Below are positions 9,050 to 16,009 of a stretch of 64,000 nucleotides of DNA, piece by piece (position 1 is the stretch's first letter; each line of letters opens with the position of its first letter). A program made the position numbers and the translations under genes. The notes below the pieces were generated by a model. That model saw only the letters and a list, made by a program, of their open reading frames with translations. It was not told where the DNA came from and searched no databases. This DNA is from Planctomycetota bacterium (lineage in GTDB: Bacteria > Planctomycetota > PLA2): positions 124,001 through 188,000 of the forward strand of contig JAJFFH010000051.1 of NCBI GenBank assembly GCA_021776735.1, given 5' to 3'.

Positions 9050-9373
9050 TCAATATCGCCGCATGTCCGGGTCGATGCGGGCGGCCCAGGCGTCGATGCC
9101 GCCGGACAGCGACCTCGCTTCCGGGAAGCCGTTCATGCGCAGGAACCGCGCGGCCTCGAGCGAGCGGATGCCGTGGTGGCAGTAAACGACCAGGACATCG
9201 CCGTCCTTGGCTGCCGGTTTCTTTTGGCCCATGAACAGCTCGAGCATCGGGATGTGTTCGGCGTCGCGCATGGCGCACACCTCGACTTCATGCGGCTCGC
9301 GTATATCGACGAGGTGAACAGGCGTGCGCGCTTCGAGCAGCTCGTGCACTTCGTCGATCGTGATTTCGATCAT
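9050..9373 (-). CDS. Single-domain rhodanese-like sulfurtransferase
   Basis: 107 residues, one rhodanese domain. It has the HLVDIREPHEV first motif and the active-site loop VVYCHHGIRS with the catalytic Cys, then GFPEARSLSGGIDAWA. The normal role is to carry a persulfide on the Cys, in sulfur transfer or cyanide detoxification. The ATG at 9373 gives the conserved start (MIEITIDEVHELL); longer frames upstream have no family likeness. A dispersed-motif core (9197-9206) encodes K-D-G-D-V immediately before the active-site strand, where D and V are also common in the family. Confidence 0.9.
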   Translation of the reverse strand: MIEITIDEVHELLEARTPVHLVDIREPHEVEVCAMRDAEHIPMLELFMGQKKPAAKDGDVLVVYCHHGIRSLEAARFLRMNGFPEARSLSGGIDAWAARIDPDMRRY

Positions 9374-9383
9374 CGGCAGCAGT

Positions 9384-10031
9384 CTACCCAAGCGGCGTGC
9401 CGCATTCGTCGCAGAACTTGGCGTCCGCGTCTGCAGCTTCGCCGCACTTCGGGCACTTGGTGGCGAGCGCGTGGCCGCAGCTCTTGCAGAACTTGGCGTC
9501 GCCGTCGTTTTCGTCGCCGCAGCCTGGACAGGCGGCCTCACTGGCGTCCTTGGTCCTGGCTTTGGAGTCGTCATCGTCATCGTTGTCCCGAAGGCCGGCG
9601 ACGACCGCCTGCGTCACGGTGTGAATGGCCGGGCGGCTCTCCGCGGCGACGTAGCGAGCCGCCGCGCCGAAGTAGCCCGCCTTGGTCAGCCACGCGCCGG
9701 CGATGAGCAGCGGCATGCCCACAAAACACAGCCAGAATCGATTCGGTGAGGATTTCTTGGGGCGGGACCTCTTGAGGACCGTGGATTTTCGGGGCGTCGT
9801 TCCCGGGAAGTTGTTCCAACTCTTGTCGAACCGGTCCTGGCTCTCGTTCCACCGCTTGTCGAATTCGGCCCGGTCTCTACTGAACGAGCTGCCGAAGCTG
9901 ACCATTCCGGCGATGAACAGGCTCGCGCCCACGACGCACAGGATCGGTCCGGCCACCCGCGCGAAGTTGCGAAAGGACTCGTGCCCGGGATCGGAGCGGT
10001 CCCGGCGCCGTCGTGTACGTCTACCCACCAT
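9384..10031 (-). CDS. Two-TM protein with a C-terminal double zinc ribbon
   Basis: 215 residues from the ATG at 10031. A basic N terminus (RRTRRRRDR) is followed by two hydrophobic segments (about residues 25-47 and 95-120) separated by a charged stretch. The C terminus has two tandem CxxC...CxxC ribbons (CPGCGDEN...FCKSCGHA and CPKCGEAA...FCDECGTP). This architecture recurs in bacterial envelope proteins of unknown function. Its stop lies about 10 bp from the rhodanese start, so co-transcription is likely. Confidence 0.72.
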   Translation of the reverse strand: MVGRRTRRRRDRSDPGHESFRNFARVAGPILCVVGASLFIAGMVSFGSSFSRDRAEFDKRWNESQDRFDKSWNNFPGTTPRKSTVLKRSRPKKSSPNRFWLCFVGMPLLIAGAWLTKAGYFGAAARYVAAESRPAIHTVTQAVVAGLRDNDDDDDSKARTKDASEAACPGCGDENDGDAKFCKSCGHALATKCPKCGEAADADAKFCDECGTPLG

Positions 10032-10039
10032 GGCGGATT

Positions 10040-11011
10040 CTACTCTTTTCGGCGTTGTCTTATTCGCAGGGCGGCCTGGTCGCGGACCAGGGCCGAGGCG
10101 TCGGACTCCGCCGCGGCCAGCGTCTCTTCGTCGAGGGAGGCGTCGTCCATCGCCGCCAGCGCATTGCGCGCCAGTCCGCGACGGCCCGGCCGCGACAGGG
10201 CGGTGTCGCCGAACGTTGCTCGATACTCCGGACCACGCATGGCGATCCACGCCTTCAGATCGGGCCCGGCGCGTCCTTCACGCGGTGCGAATTCATCCCG
10301 ACCGCAGTCGCGCGCGCGCCGGTTCCACGGACAGACATCCTGGCAGGCGTCGCAGCCGAACGCCCAGCCGTCGAGCGGGAGGTCGCCGGGGATCGGTTTC
10401 CACTGCTCGATCGTGAGGTACGGAATGCACCGCCGCGCATCGATCACGCGCGGCGCAACAAACGCGTCGGTGGGGCACGACGAAAGACAGCGCACGCAGG
10501 TACCGCAGCGGTCCGGGTGGGGCGTATCGGGTTCGAGTTCCGCGGTCGTCAGCACGACGGCCAAAAAGACCCAGCTCCCGAAACGCGGCGTGATCAGGCA
10601 GCCGTTCTTGCCGATCCAGCCGATTCCCGCGCGCTCGGCCCACGCCTTTTCCATCAGCGGCCCGGTGTCGCAGTAGGGCCGGAACTCCTCGTCCGGATAC
10701 AGGCCACGCAGTTGCCCGGCGAACGTCTCGAGCATCCGCCCGACGACGCGGTGGTAGTCCTCGCCCCACGCGTAGCGCGACACCTTCGGCCCCGGCGCGT
10801 GCGCATGCGGGGTGTAGTAGTTGAGCCCGAGCGCGATGACGGAGCGGCAGCCGGGCAGCAACTCGGCAACGTCGCGCCGCCGCTCCATGTACTTCATCTC
10901 GCCGTGGTAGCCGGCGTCGAGCCACGCCCCGAGGCGCTCCTCCTCGGGTCCGGGAACAGCGCCCGCGACGCCGCACAGGTCGAAGCCGCAGGCGTAGGCG
11001 GCCGCCTTCAT
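10040..11011 (-). CDS. queG: Epoxyqueuosine reductase
   Basis: 323 residues. QueG uses cobalamin and two [4Fe-4S] clusters to reduce epoxyqueuosine to queuosine in the tRNA anticodon. Family phrases: GVAGAVP near the N terminus, RSVIALGLNYY, GWIGKNGCLITPRFGSW, then the ferredoxin-like clusters CGTCVRCLSSCP and CDACQDVCPWN. The length is slightly short because the C-terminal HEAT-like part is reduced, as in many homologues. Its start overlaps the TANGO2-type gene by 4 bp, so they are coupled. Cobalamin use fits with the B12-dependent NrdJ encoded nearby. Confidence 0.94.
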   Translation of the reverse strand: MKAAAYACGFDLCGVAGAVPGPEEERLGAWLDAGYHGEMKYMERRRDVAELLPGCRSVIALGLNYYTPHAHAPGPKVSRYAWGEDYHRVVGRMLETFAGQLRGLYPDEEFRPYCDTGPLMEKAWAERAGIGWIGKNGCLITPRFGSWVFLAVVLTTAELEPDTPHPDRCGTCVRCLSSCPTDAFVAPRVIDARRCIPYLTIEQWKPIPGDLPLDGWAFGCDACQDVCPWNRRARDCGRDEFAPREGRAGPDLKAWIAMRGPEYRATFGDTALSRPGRRGLARNALAAMDDASLDEETLAAAESDASALVRDQAALRIRQRRKE

Positions 11012-11673
11012 ACCGGATAGCCCGCGACGGTCTCGAAGGGGCAGCGGTCGGGCGGTCCGTCCGCGAAACGAAACGAGCGCCCCGGTTCGATCAGCGCGGA
11101 GCTGACCGTGCCGCGCCAGCCCGCGTCCTTGTTCACCGCGAAGCCCCGCGGCAGCCGGGCGCTCCTGTCCGTCAACAACGTCGCGAGGTCGTCCGCTGTT
11201 TCGTGGCCCGAGAGGCCGAAGTCGATTTCGTCGGGATCGTGGAGATTACTCAGCACATGGAAGCCGACGGACGGCGATGTCTTTTCGAAAGCATCGCCGT
11301 CCGTGCGCCACCAGGCGGCGTGTTCGCCCTGCAACAAGAGCAGTTGGCACGGGTTGCGCGGTGCGCGCGCGAGTTCGGCCTCGAGCCATACCGCGGCCTC
11401 GTCGAGGCTCGGTTGCGCAAGTACACCGGTGACCAGGTGGCCGCGGCTCGCGCGCCCATCCACGGTCGGCAGTCTCGATTGGTTGGTGATCGCCGCGATG
11501 ACGCCTGCGTCGTTGACCCCGATCCAGGTGCCGCCTTCCTCCTCGTCACGCGGTGCAAAAAACGGCGTGGGGGCGACCCAGCGGCGCGGTGGCGAGAACG
11601 GGCGGGCGTAGACCTCGTCGCGATTGGCGGCCAGGACCGGTTTCGGCCCGACGCGAAAGATCAGGGTGCACAC
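11008..11673 (-). CDS. TANGO2/NRDE family protein
   Basis: 221 residues. The N-terminal catalytic-like cysteine and NRDE signature are both present (MCTLIF..., then AANRDEVYARP), followed by the GTWIGVNDAGVIAAITN block. TANGO2 homologues resemble Ntn hydrolases and have been linked to haem trafficking in eukaryotes; the bacterial role is not settled. The gene carries two oppositely oriented copies of the dispersed motif 12 bp apart (11267-11304); the copies encode T-S-P-S-V-G and T-D-G-D-A on either side of an F-E-K turn. Coupled to queG by a 4-bp overlap. Confidence 0.88.
   Translation of the reverse strand: MCTLIFRVGPKPVLAANRDEVYARPFSPPRRWVAPTPFFAPRDEEEGGTWIGVNDAGVIAAITNQSRLPTVDGRASRGHLVTGVLAQPSLDEAAVWLEAELARAPRNPCQLLLLQGEHAAWWRTDGDAFEKTSPSVGFHVLSNLHDPDEIDFGLSGHETADDLATLLTDRSARLPRGFAVNKDAGWRGTVSSALIEPGRSFRFADGPPDRCPFETVAGYPV
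11267..11304. repeat. Inverted pair of the dispersed motif: 13-bp perfect stem, 12-nt loop
   Basis: Arms 11267-11279 and 11292-11304 are exact reverse complements (ACGGACGGCGATG / CATCGCCGTCCGT). The loop TCTTTTCGAAAG is itself nearly palindromic. It lies inside the TANGO2-type coding sequence, so a terminator role would cut that mRNA; a DNA-level role is more likely. Confidence 0.9.
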
Positions 11674-11772
11674 CTTGTTGCTACCGGAGCAAATCGGCGG
11701 TGCGGAAGTCGCTGTCCCGCCTCCGCTTCTGCAGAGTTTTGATTCGGGTAGGGCCCGTTTGCCTTGTCTTGG

Positions 11773-12375
11773 TCATTCGGGGTCGGGCTTGGGCTTCCGG
11801 TCGGGTTCGGGATCGGTGTCGGGATCGGGGTCGGATTCGGGATCGGTGTCGCGGCCGAGGAATTCTTCCGGCATCGGATGGTGATCCTCGATCAGGAGCT
11901 GCTGGAGCCAGGCGAGCAGGTGAATCTGGGCGATGGCGACGTCTTTTTCGTCCCACTCTTCCGGGATGAAGTCTTCCGCCATGTCGATGTCCTCGATTTC
12001 GTGGCGGGCGCCGAGGGTCAGGCGGGCGACGTTCAGGCCGCTGATCCATCCCGGGATGTGTTTGACGTTGATCTCAAGACGCCAGGAGCCTTCGTGCGGA
12101 GGGTCATCGACGGGGCGGAACGAGCCGAGGTCGCGCATGACGATCTCGCGCGCCGAGGCGACGAGCGCGAACAGCTCGGGGTGGACGAAGCGCTCCCATT
12201 CCTTTTTGTGTTCCTCGTCGTCGGTGGCGTGCGGGTAGAGGCGGTCGCGCACCTCGTCGGGTTGCTCCGGCGCCAGGAGCGCCGGCAACTCGTGCAGCAC
12301 ATGGACGAACGCGGGAGCCAGCCGGTCCAGTATGACGCTGCCGTCTTCGAGGCGGGTGAGGCGCGGTGAGAACAT
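11773..12375 (-). CDS. DUF2017-like protein, ClpS partner gene
   Basis: 200 residues. It lies just after clpS, the usual place for DUF2017 genes, and has the acidic helical make-up of that family: LPALLAPEQPDEVRDRLYP, then PELFALVASAREIVMRDL, and the C-terminal EKDVAIAQIHLLAWLQQLL helix. Its role is unknown; co-location with the N-end-rule adaptor suggests protein quality control. The last 25 residues are an aspartate-proline tail encoded by a TCGGGN-type low-complexity tract (11775-11853), which is not a family feature. Confidence 0.72.
   Translation of the reverse strand: MFSPRLTRLEDGSVILDRLAPAFVHVLHELPALLAPEQPDEVRDRLYPHATDDEEHKKEWERFVHPELFALVASAREIVMRDLGSFRPVDDPPHEGSWRLEINVKHIPGWISGLNVARLTLGARHEIEDIDMAEDFIPEEWDEKDVAIAQIHLLAWLQQLLIEDHHPMPEEFLGRDTDPESDPDPDTDPEPDRKPKPDPE
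11775..11853. repeat. TCGGGN low-complexity tract encoding a DP-rich tail
   Basis: Degenerate hexamer repeats (GGGTCGGG, GGTTCGGGATCGG, GGTGTCGGGATCGG and similar). On the minus strand it is the 3' end of the DUF2017-like gene and gives D-P-E/D-P-D units. Such tracts expand by slippage, so the tail length may vary between strains. Confidence 0.75.
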
Positions 12376-12390
12376 CTCTACTCGGCAGTC

Positions 12391-12681
12391 CTACGCGCCC
12401 GTGGATTCCATCGTGGCCCGGAGCTGGTGGGAGTGCAGTTTTTGGACGTACAGTTCGGCTTCCTCGCGGGCGCCGGTCCAGACGATCGCGCGGCCGGCGT
12501 TGTGGACTTCCATCATCATCCGATACGCCTTCATGAAGTCGTACCCAAACAGCTTCTGGATCACCATCGTCACGTAGCTCATGAGCGTGATCGGGTCGTT
12601 GTGAACGATCACGTTCCACGGCTTGGCGAGCCGTGTTTCGGTGACGGTTTCGGGTTGTTCCAGGAGGCCGGGTTTTGCCAT
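12391..12681 (-). CDS. clpS: ATP-dependent Clp protease adaptor ClpS
   Basis: 96 residues. The ClpS core is clear: PWNVIVHNDPITLMSYV (the N-degron pocket region), LFGYDFMKAYRMMMEVHNAG, and the closing AELYVQKLHSHQLRATME. It delivers N-end-rule substrates to ClpA/ClpC. No clp ATPase lies in the window. It is followed 15 bp later by the DUF2017-like gene and preceded 5 bp upstream by the PfkB kinase, forming one minus-strand unit. Confidence 0.95.
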   Translation of the reverse strand: MAKPGLLEQPETVTETRLAKPWNVIVHNDPITLMSYVTMVIQKLFGYDFMKAYRMMMEVHNAGRAIVWTGAREEAELYVQKLHSHQLRATMESTGA

Positions 12682-12686
12682 CGGGT

Positions 12687-13538
12687 CTAACCAGCATATC
12701 GTCCGAGCGGCGGGATGCCCGCTCTTCCGCCGAGTGCCGTCGCCGCCTGGGCCGCCGCCCAGTTGGCGAAATCAAAGCACTTGTCCCACGGCCATCCCGC
12801 CAGGATGCCTTCGACGAGCCCCGCGTGGAACAGATCGCCGCAGCCGGTCGTATCGACGGTTTCCACCGGATGGGCCGGGTGTTCCAGCCATTGGCCTGCG
12901 ACGTTGGCTAAAAATCCGCGTTCCCCGAGGGTGACGCCCGCGACGGAGATGCCCTCGGCGCGCAGCTTCTCGACCGTCGCCCGCGGCCCGCCGGCGTAGT
13001 CGCGCGCGAACGACTCCGACGAAACGAAGATGTCGGCGTGCGGGATCATTTTGCGGGTTCCGTCGCGCAGCGTGCCGGCGTCCACGACGACGACTTGGGC
13101 CTGCGCAGCCGCCGCGACCGACGCCTCGCCGAAAAGCCCGTCGGTCAAAAACACTCGCGCGGCGGGCGGATCGATTTCAAGGGGGGTTGGGGCGGCGCCG
13201 GAGGGGCGGCGCCAGTAGATGCGGCGGCGGCCGCTGCCTCGCTCGACCGCGACGAACGCGAATTGCGATGTCTCGCCGGTGCGGACCAGCAGCCGCGGCT
13301 CGACGCCTTCGGCCTCGAGGTCCTCGCGGATGCGCCGGCCCTCGGGATCGTCCCCGACCACGCCCGCAAACGCACACCGCCGACCCCAACGAGCCAGCGC
13401 GACGCTGGCGGTCGCGGCGGGACCGCCGCACTCCTCCCGGATCGAGGCGACCTCCGCTTTTTCATCGGCGGCGGGCAAGCGATCGACCAGGGCCAGGCGG
13501 TCGACCACGCATTGGCCGAGGGCAAAGACATCGAGCAC
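12687..13538 (-). CDS. PfkB-family carbohydrate kinase
   Basis: 283 residues with the ribokinase fold. The N-terminal signature region EECGGPAATASVALARWG binds the sugar, and the C-terminal VDTTGCGDLFHAGLV carries the catalytic Asp and the anion-hole glycines. The substrate (ribose, fructose, adenosine or another) is not decidable. Its start is only 14 bp from the divergent nrdJ start, so the two promoters must overlap the coding starts or the genes share control elements. Confidence 0.88.
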   Translation of the reverse strand: MLDVFALGQCVVDRLALVDRLPAADEKAEVASIREECGGPAATASVALARWGRRCAFAGVVGDDPEGRRIREDLEAEGVEPRLLVRTGETSQFAFVAVERGSGRRRIYWRRPSGAAPTPLEIDPPAARVFLTDGLFGEASVAAAAQAQVVVVDAGTLRDGTRKMIPHADIFVSSESFARDYAGGPRATVEKLRAEGISVAGVTLGERGFLANVAGQWLEHPAHPVETVDTTGCGDLFHAGLVEGILAGWPWDKCFDFANWAAAQAATALGGRAGIPPLGRYAG

Positions 13539-13552
13539 GACCGTAGAATACC

Positions 13553-15589
13553 GTGTCCACAGCCATGGACGTGACCTGGAAGCGGCGGCGTGCCGAGATC
13601 GCGGATGACGAGGGCCGGACCGTCTTCTTGAAAGACGGGATCGAGGCGCCTGCCCATTGGTCGGACCACGCCGTTCAAGTCGTCGCGAGCCGTTACCTCG
13701 CGGCGGGCGAAACGTCGATCCGCGAGCTGATCGACCGCGTGACGGGGACGCTGGCGGGCTGGGTGATCGACAACGGGCTCGGCGGTCCGGCGTACCGCGA
13801 CGTGCTCGAGCGCCTGCTCGTGGCGCAGCGCGGCGCGTTCAACTCGCCGGTCTGGTTCAACGCGGGCCGCGACGAGGAGCCGCAGTGTTCGGCGTGCTTC
13901 ATCCTGTCCGTGGACGACGACCTGCGGTCGATTCTCGATCTCGCGCGCACCGAGGGACTGATTTTTCAGCGCGGTTCGGGCTGCGGCACAAACCTCTCGT
14001 CGCTGCGGTCGAGCCGCGAAGCGATCGACGGTGGGGGCCGTGCGTCGGGCCCGGTCAGCTTCATGCGCGGCTACGACGCGTTCGCCGGGGTGATCAAGTC
14101 CGGCGGCCGCACGCGGCGCGCGGCCAAGATGCAGATCCTCGACGCCGCGCATCCCGACATCATGGAGTTCGCGCGCTGCAAGCGTCTCGAGGAAAAAAAG
14201 GCGCAGGCCCTCGTGGCCGCGGGCTTCGACGCCGGACTGGACGGCGAGGCCTATCAGGGCGTCGCGTTTCAAAACTCCAACCTCTCGGTGCGCGTACCGG
14301 CTGCGTTTTTCACGGCTTGGGACGGCGATGCTTCCTGGACGACGCGCGCGGTCCGCACCGGCGAACCGGTCGAGACGTTTCCCGCCCGAGAGCTCTTGTC
14401 GGCGATGGCGGACAGCGCCTGGGCCTGCGGCGATCCCGGGGTGCAGTACGCCGGGACCATCGATGCATGGCACACCTGTCCCAACTCCGGCCCGATCCGC
14501 GCGAGCAACCCGTGCGGCGAGTACCTGTTTCTCGACGACACCGCCTGCAACCTCGCCTCGCTCAACCTGCTGAAGTTCCTGCGCGAGGACGGGACGTTCG
14601 CCATCGAGGCGTTTCGCGCCGATGTCGCGACGCTGTTTCAGGCCATGGAGGCGATCGTTGGCCGTGCGGCGTATCCAACCCCGGTGATCGCCGAACGCAG
14701 CCGCAAGTTCAGGCCGCTCGGACTCGGCTACGCCAACCTGGGTGCCCTGCTGATGACCCTGGGCCTGCCGTACGACTCCGACGAGGGCCGCGCCTGGGCC
14801 GCGGCGATCACGGCGCTGCTGACCGGCGAAGCCTACCGCGTCTCGACGCGCATGGCCGAGAGTCTCGGCCCGTGCGAGGGATTCCTGGAAAACCGCGCGC
14901 CGTTTCTCGGTGTTCTGGACCGTCACCGCGGGGCGCTTGATGGCGTGCCGGGTGTCACCGAGAGTGGGGCGGTCGATTCGATTCTCAAGGCCGCGCGCGA
15001 GGCCTGGAGCGACGTGGCCCGGCGCGCCGCGCGGCACGGGGTGCGCAACGCGCAGGCGACCGTGCTCGCACCCACGGGGACGATCGCGTTTCTCATGGAC
15101 TGCGACACGACCGGTGTCGAACCCGATCTCTCTCTCGTCAAGTACAAGCGTCTTGCCGGCGGAGGAACGCTACGGCTGATCAACGCTGCCGTGCCGCATG
15201 CGCTGAAGCGTCTGGGGTACGCGGACACCGCCGTGGCGGCGATCGTGGCGCACATCGACGAGGAAGAGACCATCGAGAGCGCGCCGGGGCTGCGCGCCGA
15301 GCACCTGCCGGTGTTCGACTGCGCATTCCGCCCGCACACGGGGACGCGCTGCATCCGTCCGCAGGGCCACCTGAAGATGATGGCCATCGTGCAGCCGTTT
15401 GTCAGCGGCGGCATCTCCAAGACTGTCAACCTGCCCGAGGACGCGACACCGAAAGACATCGAGCGCCTGTACCTCCGCGGCCACGAACTGGGCCTGAAGT
15501 CGCTGGCGGTGTATCGCGAACACTCCAAGTCCGCCCAGCCGCTCGGCACGCACTGCGTGATCGAACCCGGCGGCGGCTGCTGCGACTGA
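13553..15589 (+). CDS. nrdJ: Adenosylcobalamin-dependent (class II) ribonucleotide reductase
   Basis: 678 residues. It reduces ribonucleotides to deoxyribonucleotides with B12, with or without oxygen. Motifs: NSPVWFNAG near residue 100, GSGCGTNLSSLR, the active-site NPCGEYLFLDDTACNLASLNL region with the radical Cys and Glu, the phosphate-binding APTGTIAFLM, and the C-terminal reducing cysteines (GGGCCD end). A GTG at 13553 and an ATG at 13565 are both possible starts; the short spacing to the divergent gene does not decide. A dispersed-motif core (14320-14329) encodes W-D-G-D-A. It pairs metabolically with the thyX gene at 46.6 kb. Confidence 0.95.
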   Translation: MSTAMDVTWKRRRAEIADDEGRTVFLKDGIEAPAHWSDHAVQVVASRYLAAGETSIRELIDRVTGTLAGWVIDNGLGGPAYRDVLERLLVAQRGAFNSPVWFNAGRDEEPQCSACFILSVDDDLRSILDLARTEGLIFQRGSGCGTNLSSLRSSREAIDGGGRASGPVSFMRGYDAFAGVIKSGGRTRRAAKMQILDAAHPDIMEFARCKRLEEKKAQALVAAGFDAGLDGEAYQGVAFQNSNLSVRVPAAFFTAWDGDASWTTRAVRTGEPVETFPARELLSAMADSAWACGDPGVQYAGTIDAWHTCPNSGPIRASNPCGEYLFLDDTACNLASLNLLKFLREDGTFAIEAFRADVATLFQAMEAIVGRAAYPTPVIAERSRKFRPLGLGYANLGALLMTLGLPYDSDEGRAWAAAITALLTGEAYRVSTRMAESLGPCEGFLENRAPFLGVLDRHRGALDGVPGVTESGAVDSILKAAREAWSDVARRAARHGVRNAQATVLAPTGTIAFLMDCDTTGVEPDLSLVKYKRLAGGGTLRLINAAVPHALKRLGYADTAVAAIVAHIDEEETIESAPGLRAEHLPVFDCAFRPHTGTRCIRPQGHLKMMAIVQPFVSGGISKTVNLPEDATPKDIERLYLRGHELGLKSLAVYREHSKSAQPLGTHCVIEPGGGCCD

Positions 15590-16009
15590 TTCGCCACGCC
15601 CAGACGTTGTTCGCTACCTCGGGGTAACCGATACGGGCGCGCTACCCGGCGCTTCAAATCGGCACCGCGTTTGTTCATGCGCTGCGTGGTCGATGGCTTG
15701 CCACGGACTCGGGTTCGTCCGCGGTGCATCGGGTGCAGCGAACGTGTGTCTCGTTCGCTACGGAAGACATCGCCGTCACTTGCGTCAATGGACGAATGCG
15801 CTCACGGGCGGCGGCTTCGCGAACGGATCGCGAAGGTCGCCCTGATCCAAGAGGTGGGCGCGTTCCCCCTTGACGTGTAACGAACGGACGGCGATGTCTT
15901 CCGGGACGGAGTGCCCGGAGGCGAAACGCTCGGGCCGGTGTCTCCGTCCCTTGGTTGGGACCGGTCCGAATCAGAAATCCAACGCTGTCAAAAAAAGGAG
16001 TGGCGTTTC
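15590..16009. other. 420-bp intergenic region before the propeller lipoprotein
   Basis: No convincing gene. It holds one exact dispersed motif (15886-15895) and a one-mismatch copy (15769-15778). A good ribosome-binding site, AAAAAAGGAG at 15991-16000, lies 9 bp before the ATG at 16010. Promoter elements could not be assigned. Confidence 0.6.
15879..15899. repeat. Copy of the dispersed motif (non-coding)
   Basis: Exact core at 15886-15895, reverse orientation; in motif orientation AAGAC precedes ATCGCCGTCC and GTTCG follows. It lies about 115 bp upstream of the lipoprotein start. Confidence 0.8.

Noticed and set aside
15769..15778. One-mismatch motif copies (also 31299-31308, 47461-47470, 63560-63569)
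   Set aside because: Not counted in the 29 because single-mismatch sites are hard to separate from chance in GC-rich coding DNA; they may be decayed copies.
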